This document shows positions 23,901 to 35,900 of a DNA stretch of 64,000 nt, in pieces. The stretch is from Aspidiotus rigidus (lineage: Eukaryota; Arthropoda; Insecta; Hemiptera; Diaspididae), in assembly GCA_035079385.1 (NCBI GenBank), contig JAVHKY010000003.1, positions 14,977,001 to 15,041,000 on the forward strand, given 5' to 3'. The translations under genes and the position numbers were made by a program. A model generated the notes under the pieces. That model was not told the origin of the DNA, did no database searches, and worked only from the letters and a program-made list of their open reading frames with translations. Positions within the stretch are counted from its first letter, which is position 1. Every line of letters starts with the position of its first letter.

Positions 23901-26900
23901 TCAATATGTAGTTTGGGTCAGAAGTCAAAATTTTCCGAGTCCCCCAAGTAGTTCAAGGCTACGCGTATTCTATGAAGCAGAAGTCTCTTTAGTGACTTAA
24001 CGAACTACTCACCACATGACGTTGTCAGATGGAGTTCAACCCAAAGCCTAGTATTCTAGTCGTATGCTAATACATACAAGGACCCTCGTATTGAGTTAGC
24101 TCACCTTATCCATGTATATATGATCTGAGCCTGTAGAGCCGTGGCCTAGTTTATGTACTTAGGGAGACCTCCTGCTAGTTTGCTCTATATCCTAGTAATT
24201 GGCTCAGAAGTTCCTAAAGTAGGTCAACACCACGCCTACCCTAGACGTCATCAGAGAGTTGAAAATTTCGGGCGTGCAAGTCTGTACTTCATCCCCTCGC
24301 CCGTTCAACAGATATTTTCATGTAAAAAAGGCAGAAGCCAACATGTCTCCTTCAGAGACACTCGTAGGGTAGAATTTTGTAGGCTTGCTCCATTTCAGAA
24401 GCTCGCTAGCGTAATGGTATATTTAAACTACAGAACCTTATAGAGTTGAAAAAAGGGTTAATACTCTCTACGGTACTTTTCGGTACTGCCGTCGATATAC
24501 GAAAATTTTATTTTGAAACCCGAAGTTTCGAAGCGACGCGCTTCTTCCTCGGGGGGTTAAAGTACAACTGGAGTAGCTGTAACTAAAATAAAACAGATCA
24601 ACGCGAAAATTTTTTACAAAGAATGAAAACAAGCCTATAAATATGAGTGAAGACGTGGGCCGCCATATTCTGTTGATACGTCATCATTCGAGAACTTGGT
24701 ACAATCATTTTGCACGCCTTAATAACGCTGAGATCTTTATTTGTCTTCGGTACTCAGTCTAGTTGTTTTTCTATTATTTTGGAATGGTGATAAACCGTTA
24801 TCAGTTGGTGGAGTAGGGAATTCTGAATATATATGGCGGCCAATGTTCTTACTCGTATTTGTAGGGCTCTATCCAAACTAGTATAGTACGTATATTACAG
24901 GACTAGGCTAACTAGCTTATCCCACCTCTTCCATAGGCGTAATCAGTATCATACCTAAAATTTCCAACGGCAGTCCCCTCTTTATGACTACAAAATCCTT
25001 GTAAGCACAGGTCATAAATTTTCATAGTCTCTAGAATTCACCAAGCCAATTTTGTTTAAATTGAATAATTCGCCTGCAAAGTTGTTCAGCATAATTATTA
25101 TGATTTGGTAGAAAACGACTAGGAGGGCGAAAATATAGAGTCTTGAGTAGAAAGCACTGGTAGGAGATCTTGATGAACTGTATTGTAAAAGAATCTCTAC
25201 ACACTAAACCTGAAAGAAGACATTTCCCTTATTTTGTCAGGCCAAATCATTTAATACATTTCTCTCTACAGTCATAATATTATGACTTGCAGGATACAAA
25301 AGTGGGTACGGAACTAGAATACGTTATTGTGCGGAAACATCCGGAACTTAAAAAAACGTCTGTTCTCGAAATAAGGGTGAGTAATTGAATTGATCGACAC
25401 GCGTATTCAGCACGATTTTTGTCGAACTGCGAGGAAAATGAAATTCGAAAAGTTATAATAGACTACGAGCACGCAAAATTAACTTTTTGGTTTGTTTAAC
25501 GAACTTTCATTTTCAGGGTGTTCCTGTGCTCGACTTTGGCCGGGCTCGAACATCGCAAGAAACGACTGTCGGCGTTATCACCCTCATAAAGACGCTAGAT
25601 TTCGAGCAACAAAATATGTACAAATTACAGATATTTGCTTTGGTGAGTAGATTGAACTGCCTTTTGTAATTTACATCGAGTCAACTACTACAGTTCAATC
25701 ATTACTGTGAACGTATCTCTTCTTTCAAAACGACCTTTTTGTTCCCTATTTGCAGCGGTTTCTCTTCCCTTATAGGTTAAATTTTGTACATCCTCCCAAG
25801 TACAAATAGTTCATCTTATTTTGGTTGAAGAGTCTATTTTCCTATCAATGGCGGGTGGAGGAGGGGAAGGGGATAATGAAAAAACAAAAGATTATATATC
25901 TTTTTTACCGAGGTTTAAACGTGAGAGAGATGGAATGATTTTGTGATTTTCCACTGGAGACGACCAGAAATTGTTTGTTTTTGGCGATTCTACTTTAAGT
26001 TGTCACTTGTTAGCTTCCAATCGATCGAGCACGAGAAATAAAGATTGTTTATTCTTTGAAATAAATACAAAAAATGATACGTTCTTACTATGCGATTGAC
26101 GCTACTTCGTCCGGACTTGGATTCAGAGATTACGACTGACTGACTGACTACTTGTCTTAGCTTCGAGGAGCTTTTATAAGAAAAGGGGTTCGGTAGCGAT
26201 CTCGAAGCGTCTCTCGAAATTGTTCTTGTCTCGTCTTAACCCTTTTACGATTGACCGCATGATTTCCAAAACGCGTTTAGACGTTTTATGATCAAAGGCG
26301 AAGATTCAAGAAGTTAATCCTACCGACATACCTCAATACGTATTAAGTCAGCTAATTAAATCTAGTTGCACCAACTCGACTATCTTGTCGGATCACCCCT
26401 ATTGTTAGGAATAAATAAGGACAATTTTATGATCCAAAACGAGGGTTTTGGGTGGTAGACAACGGATTCTCGCTTTGAGTCGTAAAAGTAACAGAAATGT
26501 GGAAATATGATTTTAATAGTTGTCCAGCGACAAAGGTATGCCGTATCACGGTAAAGAAGAGCATTAGACAAGTATGGAATACTAACACCTTCCCCCTAAA
26601 ATGAAATTTTGAGGAACGAAAAATTTAAGTACAAGACACCTACTAAGTGGGATAGTCCGAACTAATAGCGCCGTTTGATAAACATTCTGTGAACATAATT
26701 ATCATAGTAATATACAAAGTAAAAAGTAAATGCGTCAAATATTGAGACATAAAAATACATAAAATGAAAATTGAACTTAATTCGAACATGAAGGGATTTT
26801 TTGATTATACCTAATACGTTAGATTTCAATAGGAGAGAATCTTATTCGTGGTAACGAATACAAAGGAAAATAATAAAAAAAAGAAAAACACAAAATTATT

Positions 26901-29900
26901 ACAAACCGGGAACAACTGTTAGAAGGGTAAAGGAATATATTCAGGTTCATCGTCGTCGTCAGACGGTAACAGATCACCACATGGATCGTCTGGTATTGTG
27001 ATTTGGGTGTAATAAACGCCGGGCAGTAGTTTTTTCTCTCGTTTGATACATTGAAACTCGAGTCTATTCCAGGCATTGTTGCGTTGGACGCATACAATCC
27101 TGTTGCCGTAACTTGACTGGAAGTGAGTCACGAACGAAGTGACTTCTACGTACCATCGGTCTCGGATGTTCGTAATCAGAGGTACCGTTAGGTTGCTTCG
27201 GTATAAGAGATGCAGTGCCTCTAATAACTCCAATTGTTCGTCGTAGATTCGCGGACATTTGACAGAATCAGCGGTGAAAATCAGGACCTGGTTGTTCGAT
27301 TGGCGAGTTATATTAATTTGCGGTAGATATATTACTCGATTGAGGAGTCGCTCGATGATGTAGCGTATGTGGTATAAGCGAAATTCGGTGCCTTCGTCCT
27401 CTGGTTTGGGGAGGTTGATAAATGTGCAGAGTCCCCATTTAGGTTTCTTCACCAAGCAATATTTCAAATATTCGCGAAGGGCGAATATGCTAACGACGAG
27501 TTCTTCTAACGTTGCCGGCATTCTATGCACATAAGTTATAAGTAGAATTAGGAATAAGGAGTGGGTTTCTTAGGATTAGAATTAGATATATGGATAGACA
27601 AACGGGGAATAATATATATGTATATATAACATTGTTCAAAACGCGATTCTACGCTATTTTAACTGCTCTTGTCCGCAAACGATACGGACGTCCTGAAGTT
27701 GACGGTGTTGGAGACTCCTGATGTTGAGGGACTTCTTCATTTCTGGCGGGAGAATTTCCATGAAGTACTTCTAAGACCTGTTCCACTACTGGGGAATTTA
27801 GGCGAAGTAATTCGTGGGCTTGTTCTACTTGCGTTGACGGACGCGACCCAAAACAACAGCCAAGAAATGGAAGGAGAGAACTTAAGGACCACGCTACTAT
27901 TGGGCAACATTTTAATAGCCAATAGATTCCTACTCCAAGAAGAGACAACCCAATAGTATATCCAAGCCACGACGTTTGTTCTTGCAATCGTTCGTGACCG
28001 GTGCGTAAATCTAGTATTTTTTCGTAATCATCAATCTTATGCGCTAAGACTTTTAACTCTTTAGAATTTAAATCTGTTACTCTAATAGGTTGGAGTTTTC
28101 CTCGCGTGAAATTGAACGTATTGGTATTGGGAATTAATTCGATATCTGTTAGTGGTACGTAATGGGTATATGTGTGATTGTACTTTGTGGTAGACATTAT
28201 TAATCCATTTGAAGTATAGGCTCGACAGTTATCTTCTAAAAAGAGTAAACCCGTGCCTACAGCATATAAATCCAATATTTTTTCCCTGTTAACGCATTCG
28301 ATTGAAATTGTTTCGCCTTTTGTTAGGCTAAAAAGCCACCGATTTCCCATAAGAGGATACCATACTGACATTTCTGAAAATATAGTTTTAACATCGCAAG
28401 TGAAAGGGATAGTTGCATTTTTATTTAAAAACAACATTGTTTCGCAATTGTTTTCTGGATTTGTATATTCTAAGATCGTTAAATGGCAGAGAAATGTTCC
28501 TTCCAAAATTTCGCTGCACACACTCAGATCTTTTAACACCGCTCTCTTAGTTCGTACCTTATTTATAATAAAGTAATCGTTGGAAGGTTGAATGAATCGA
28601 TGAACTAGAGGGGAATCTTTCATGCTTACTGGAAATGGTAAGATTTTGAAAAGATCAAAATCCTGATTTTGTGCTAAGGGAATGTGTATGGTGAAAACTA
28701 GGCGATTTTGATCAGTAAAAATTATATCTATTTTACAGAGATCAATGAATGTATGAATTGAAAGCGGATCGACTGCGAATGGAAATGTTTTATCATTTGG
28801 TAATTGTACCAGACTTAACTCTCTACTGAGTTCTGAAGGCTTTATGATACTAGGGTGTAAAATCCCTTTTTTCGCAAAGAGTATGCCCGTAGTAAGCGTG
28901 TCATACTCTTCTAACTTCAATCTCCATCGTAAGAGTCTACTGTTTCCTCCCTCCTTCACTTTCGATAACCAAATGAGGGGGCGATGATCTGTGTAAATTA
29001 CAAATTTTTTACCGAAAAGATACGAACGAAAGTGTTTTGTTCCAAATATGACTGCTAGGAGTTCCTTTTCAGTAACCGAATAATTCAATTCTGCCTTATT
29101 TAATACTCGACTGGCGTAAGCTATAGGCAGATCATTTGGTGGGGTACCTTGTGATAACACTGCACCTATACTTGCGTTTGATGCGTCGCAAGTGAGGATA
29201 AATTCTTTAGAAAAATCAGGAAATTTTAATATTAGATCACTAATAAGTAAATTCTTTAACTCGTTGAATGCTTTTTCCTGAGCTTCGCCCCATTCAAATG
29301 TTTCACCCTTCCTCAGTAACTTAGTCAGAGGTCTTGCAATTTCCGAAAAATTTTTTATAAACCGTCGATAATATCCCACAAATCCTAAGAAAGCCTGTAA
29401 CTCCTTAACCTTGGAGGGTGCAGGATATTCGCTAACTACGGCAATTTTTCCTGGGTCGGGGAGTACTCCAAACTCGTTGACAACGTGACCCAAATACTGA
29501 ACTTCCCTTTTTAAAAATTCACACTTCTCTGGTTGTAATTTCAAGTTGTAGTGTCTCAACCTTTTAAAAACTGATAGTAACTTCTCTTGGTGGGTGACTA
29601 AATCGGGGGCATGGATAATAATATCATCTAAATAAACCATGGCTCGATCTGGCGTTAGGCCTGAGAGACATGCATGCATGGCTCTCATAAATGTAGAGGG
29701 TGCTCCCGTGAGTCCAAAAGGGATTCTCAAAAATTCCCAGTGACCTCCCATAGTAGAAAAAGCAGTTTTTTCAATATCTTTCTCTTCCATTTTTAGTTGG
29801 TGATAACCACTGGCTAGATCTAGACACGTAAAATACTTTGCCGAACCTAAATCTTCTAAAATTTCGTTAATTTGAGGTAAGGGGTAACTTTGTCCAATAG

Positions 29901-32900
29901 TTACCTCATTCAGGCGTCTATAGTCGACAACTAACCTCCACTTCTTATTTCCTTCTTTATCTACTCCCTTCTTTGGAACAATCCACAAAGGGGCGTTCCA
30001 CGGCGACATACTAGGTCTAATGATTCCGTCTTCTAACATCTGATCTACCTGTTTTTTAATTTCTCCTTTTAAAGCGTGAGGTTGCCTATAATTTTTTATA
30101 TTAATTGGAGTTTCATCCTTCAATCGAATGTCATGCTTAGCTATGGTGGAGAAGGTCAACTTATCTCCCTTCAGATGAAAGATATCCTGAAATTTAAGGC
30201 AGATAGACTGAATAACTTGCTTCTCTTCAGCGTTCAAATGTGACAAATCTAAATTTTCTTTCAACTGCTCATACCTTTCTTCCTTACTTGGTGCCTGATC
30301 CTGGCTAGGTTGTGTTAGGAGAATGGTTGTGGGTTCTTGCGGAAATTCTTCTAACTTAATTAAGGCTGTCTCGTATAAATATTCGTTTTTTGATAAATTT
30401 AATAACGTAGCCTTTGCATAACCCGTGTCTTCTACGCGCGTTACCGCTCGAGAAAGAAAGATATTTTCTTTTAATTGTAATCCTGGAATTATTCCTTCCC
30501 CAATTTCTGGGTTCTCGACCTCTATATCAACTAAAGTTTCCGAACGGGGAGCGACGTAAATTTGAGAGATCCACAACTGATTACTTCGAATGGGTTCCAT
30601 AAATTTTTTCCTTTCTTCAAACTCATCAAGTCTATGGAAGGGTATCCAGGACAATTTTATGATCCAAAACGAGGGTTTTGGGTGGTAGACAACGGATTCT
30701 CGCTTTGAGTCGTAAAAGTAACAGAAATGTGGAAATATGATTTTAATAGTTGTCCAGCGACAAAGGTATGCCGTATCACGGTAAAGAAGAGCATTAGACA
30801 AGTATGGAATACTAACACACTCATAAATTTAATCGCTTCACTAGTTGACTTTAATTATTACCCAATTCAAGAAATAACAAAGTTGGGACAAGATGTGTAA
30901 CTTTTCTGCAGTGTATACACATATTCTTCACTTGGTAGACCATTATAAATGAGGTCATCCCTCCGAGAGTGGTACATCACAAAGAGGAATTGAAAAATAA
31001 ATTGCTCCTCGATTACTTCTCTTCCCCGTTTCTCTCTTTCTTCAAATTCTGGCTGCGCCGATACCCTTAGATCATACTTCCAACAAATATCCAGTAAAAC
31101 AAAATTTCTAAGATCCCCTGATTATTTTTATCTACAGTGAAAATCCCTCTTTTTTGGCTTCATTATTGTGGTCTTTTTAAGAATTGCAATTAATTAAGTC
31201 TCCATTCAGTGTATGGGATACTCGAAAGACGAGACGACTAAAAATTCAATCCAGCCAATAAAGACCAAAAAAATGTTTAAAAATATTAAGTAGTGATTTT
31301 CTCTTTCGGAAAAAACATTGAAAATCATGGATATGTCTTTCCCTCTATAAACTAGTCGTAAGGAGGGATTCAGTATAATGAAGGCTATCCTAGTATACTG
31401 TATGTTAATGAGGACTACAAAAACAGGTTCCAAAGTAGCGAAGGTCGAAATTTTCCCGAGTCCCTATTACGTCATCAGCTCGAGACGTTGGAATGACCCC
31501 TCAGCTTTAAGATATATATATGTCAAAAAGTCAAACTTTTAATTTTGAGGAGGGAAGCTAGACTTAACGGAAATGTCTCAGGTTCGATGTCAAAAATGAC
31601 GATAAATGTATTCTTGTCCTCTGAAGTCCATTTTCGGTCAAAAACTCGAGTTCTGTTGAACCAAGAGAAAAATGTTCTGAAGAAATATACTCACGAAGGG
31701 TAAAGAGACGGGTACAGGAATAGAACCAGCTCCTGCGGCGTGCCTTGGTGGCCACACGGACTTATGCTTAGCACTCGCAAAATGTTTATGGATGAATAAG
31801 GAAAATAGCTTGAAGCGCCCGGGCAACGCGGTTGGAGCTCGCAAACAAGTTCGTTTTGTAAAGGCATTCTTCTATTCAAATTTCATAATTCACAAAAAGT
31901 CGAAGCTGGACGAGATCAAGAATTCTACCGGTATTATCGAACCCTTCAACTTCTTTCAGTAAAATAAATCTCATCTTTTTACAATGTTACTTCCAGGGGC
32001 ATATTTACTCTACCGGCCACTGTATGCAGTTTGGGACCTGTCACCTCATTTTGTATCTTCTCAAACGACTCGTGAAAATTTGTCATCAACAAAAATTTGC
32101 CGCCCTCATAGCATAGTTTCTATATTCAGCGCCGCTCTTAGCGTTTTCTCTTTAAAACTGAAGTTGCCTACCCCTAAATCCAGGCCTGTTTACACCAGAG
32201 TTCAAACCATAATAGAATAAGGACAGAAGAACAGAGGATACAACATCTCACTTGTACATTCGTATAATATAGTCTTCAAATATTTTGTACTTTATCTTCT
32301 TGCTAAATGGGTCGAAAATACCCGGGTGCCAACGATAGGACAAAGACAACAACAAAAAAGGAATGACAGATGACTCTACTAAGGCACTATATTACAATAC
32401 GTACGCTGGACTGATAATAGCGAGACAAGTTTTTGGCTGTAAGGTAGGAGAAGGTTTCACGCAGCGTCCCGGAAACAGTGCGTCATGTAGTACACATCGG
32501 TTACGCTTGCGGTTACGCGGTGCTTCGCGAAACAGATCATTAGTTTTTCCAAAAAGTTATCTCCCTTTTCTCAGTTCAGCGTACCTATCCTTGACTCTAC
32601 AGGTACTCTCGATCTTGCATTGTTACGCATACGCTGGACGGAAGGATACAAATGACATCGCATTTGTATCAGGCTATTCTTCATCTTGCTCTTCTTTGCT
32701 CTTTGCCTATGTTTGCATGTAGTGATTTATGCAGCAAGGATACAATTTGTAATGGAAACTCCTATTGGAGCTAGAATTTTCATTTGTGGCTTAAATGTAT
32801 CCAGAATAACACGAGTAAAACCTGAAAATTTGAAAGCGATCGATCGGGCGATTCTTGAGATATAAGGGCATAAACAGATAGACAAACTTTCTGCTTTCAA

Positions 32901-35900
32901 TATTTAGATGACCGGTTTCCAGAAAATTGTTCAAGAACTGTCCTTAGAATGAACGGTGAGCGCGGTAACAGGCCATAACTTTAATTTCAAAAAAAAAAGA
33001 AAATATTCGACTACTTGAATGAACTTTGTAGGCTAACAGTTGACTAAGGTTAGCTGTGGAATCGACTATATTTATAAGGAATATTTTTCTAGAATCAATT
33101 CGTTTTTACCGACTTTTCTAACTAATGGGTGAGGTATTACACCCGTAGCAAGGTCAAAAGGGGGAGGGGGCAATGAACTTTCTCGACGTTTCAGACGTCC
33201 TAGATCACAACTAGCATAAAAAAATTTCAGGTTTCCTTATGTGTATTTTTATTTATTTATATATATATATAAGATTTTTTTGTCCGCGGAACTCCTCCGA
33301 AACTAACCGATGGATTTTTTTAGAACTTGGCCATATTGTAGTAATATATCTGAAGATGTGCACTTGCAATTTTTTTGAGAATCGGAAATTTCCATTTTTT
33401 TCGAAAAATTTCTCACTATTACGAGTAGCTGCGCTTACGAATAGCTGCGAGTAGCTGCTTACGTTACGAGAAGCGGATTTTCCTATCCTTTTACCACTTA
33501 ATAAATGTTATCAGTACGTGTATTGTGATGAAGAACAAGATCCTTTTATCATTCAGCAGGTTCATTCTTGGTTCATTGTTAACCAAGGGTCCATTGAATT
33601 TTATTTTCGATGATATTTCATTCAAATTTAGTACATTGGTATTACTTTAAATAGAGGGAGTGACTCTCTCAATGATTTTTGCGTTGTGAGAAGAAAAGTC
33701 GTGGACTAATCACGCGACTGCGTGAATGTTTTTTTAATTTTACGGTCAGCCATTATGAAAAAATATACTCACGAAGAGTAAAGAAACAAATACAAGAACC
33801 GCAATAAAATCACACAACCGAGCGCTTTCGGCTAAACAGCCATTCTCGAGGTATAGAAAGCAACTGAACCCAACACCAATAAGAAGGAGTGACAATGAGG
33901 AGGAGGTCATGACTGAACCAGCGAGCCATCGATATGTGAATCATCCTCATAGACTAATTCAATCAATCCCTCCTCAGGAGCGTACCTGTATCTTTAATAT
34001 TTCGGTGATGAGGAATTTCGATTTATTCATAAGCTAGGCGCCTGAAATATGATTTTTCCCGGTGAAGAAGAACTTCAGAACCCGTCTTTGGGACTGTGAC
34101 CACTTTCAATTAAATGGTCAGCAAACGCCGACTCACCTACTTTTCTTTTTTCCCAGACTTTCTTGTGTTCATCAACTCTAACCTGGAGTTGATGGCTAGT
34201 CATGCCTATGTACACACTAACGCAATCACCCCAGGCTATCCTATAAGCACCCCCCCCCCCCCCTCTTGGCCCTTAACAGTATTGGTACTATAAAAAGCTG
34301 GTCGAAAACCGAAAGGACGGAGGACACGGCTTAACTTCGATGAGATCCTCCCCAGAAACGGTAGCCTAGTCCACCGTTTTCGCCTATCAAGGTGGAATTC
34401 GCGGGGGAGGGAGGTTGTAGAATCGAGATATTTTCTTGTAAGTCTCCTACGGACCATAAGGTCAATGTCCACCTTGACCTGATTCACTTTAGCCAAATGG
34501 AAAGCAACTTCACTCAAAGGGAGTTGAGTGAGGAGATAAATTAAGCTATTTAATGTAGCTAATTTATGGGCAAAAGGTACAAAAGACGACCCGTGGATAG
34601 CTATGTCGGTTGAAGTATTTTTCCGGTAAATACCGAATTCATGGATACCGTCAATGACACATATGGTCAAGTCCAGAAAATTTATCGAGGAACCATTAAC
34701 TTCCAGAGTAAATTTGGTGGAAGGATGTAATCTATTTAAATAAGCGAGAAACTCACTAAGGAACTCCACAGGACCGATCCATGCGCACAATATGTCATCC
34801 ACGTACCTATGCCAATAGAAAACGTGATTCAAAAACTCCTGGCCTTAAGAAAACAGGTCAAGCTCAAATTTGGACATAAAAACCTCCGAGATAAGAGAAC
34901 CCAAAAGGGAACCTATAGGGATCCCTACCTCCTCAGGGAACTAAAAATATTTACTATCCAACTTGCAAAAATTAGGTGACCAACAAGCGTTCAACAGGTC
35001 GAAAAATTCGTCAAATTCACTATGAGGAGTGCCAGATTCTACAAGCAATATCCCTATGTGTTGCATAGTCGTAGCCTTCTGCCGATGCGGCCGGTTGTCT
35101 CATTCGTTTCCTCCCCCACCTACTCCCTCGCCAAGTTCCTGGATAGATGGTTCAAAGCTCGTGTGAAGGTGGAGTCTCCCTATTCAGTTAAGAATTTGAG
35201 TGCCCTGGCTGAAAAATTGAAGGACACATACCTCCCTCCAGGTAGAATTTTGTGCTCGTTTGATGTCGTTGGGCTTTTTCCCAATATCCCTAAGGCTACC
35301 ACTATGCAACAAATGGGGAATTTTTCGACCTGTTGAACGCCTGACGATAAACCACTTGGCTAGAGTGAATCAGGTCAAGATGGACATTGAACTTATGGTC
35401 CGTAGCAGACTTACAAGAAAATGTCTCGATTCTACAACCTCCCTCCCCCGCGAATTGCACCTTGATAGGCAAAAACAGTAGACTAGGCTACCGTTGCTGG
35501 CGAGGTTCTCTTCGGAGTTGAGCCGTGTCCTCCGTCCCTTCGGTTTTCGACCAGCGTTTTATAGTACCTATACTGCTGAGAGCCTTCTGGTCAAATTAGC
35601 AGATCTGATACCGATGGCCGAGAGGGGGGATGTTTATAGGATAGCCTGGGATGATTGCCCTAGTGTGTACATAGGTATGACTAGCCATCAACTCCAGGTT
35701 AGAGTTGATGAACACAAGAAAGTCTGGGAAAAAAGAAAAGTAGGTGAGTCGGCGTTTGCTGACCATTTAATTGAAAGTGGTCACAGTCCCAAAGACGGGT
35801 TCTGAAGTTCTTCTTCACCGGGAAAAATCATATTTCAGGCGCCTAGCTTAAGAACAAATCGAAATTCCTCATCACCGAAATATTAAAGATACAGGTACGC

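Larger units (their letters stand above)
26008..30817 (-). mobile_element. Errantivirus-like (Ty3/gypsy with env) LTR element, internally deleted
   Basis: Reading on the minus strand: partial 5' LTR (30817-30648), pol and env remnants in one frame, a third ORF, polypurine tract, full 3' LTR (26587-26008). LTR ends are TGTTAG...CTAACA. A 4-bp direct repeat CACT (26004-26007 and 30818-30821) flanks the whole, as expected for errantiviruses. The 170 bp shared by the two LTRs look identical, so insertion is recent. Gag, protease, the primer-binding region, part of RNase H, integrase and the N-terminal half of env are absent, so this copy cannot be autonomous. Confidence 0.9.

Noticed and set aside
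30648..30801. Start of the 1050-codon frame as a natural protein start
   Set aside because: The first ~51 codons are LTR sequence brought in frame by a deletion.
31984..32220. 78-residue frame MLLPGAYLLYRPLYAV..., also found at 39658-39894
   Set aside because: Both are the same repeated DNA in the two palindrome arms; duplication explains the conservation, and no domain is recognisable.
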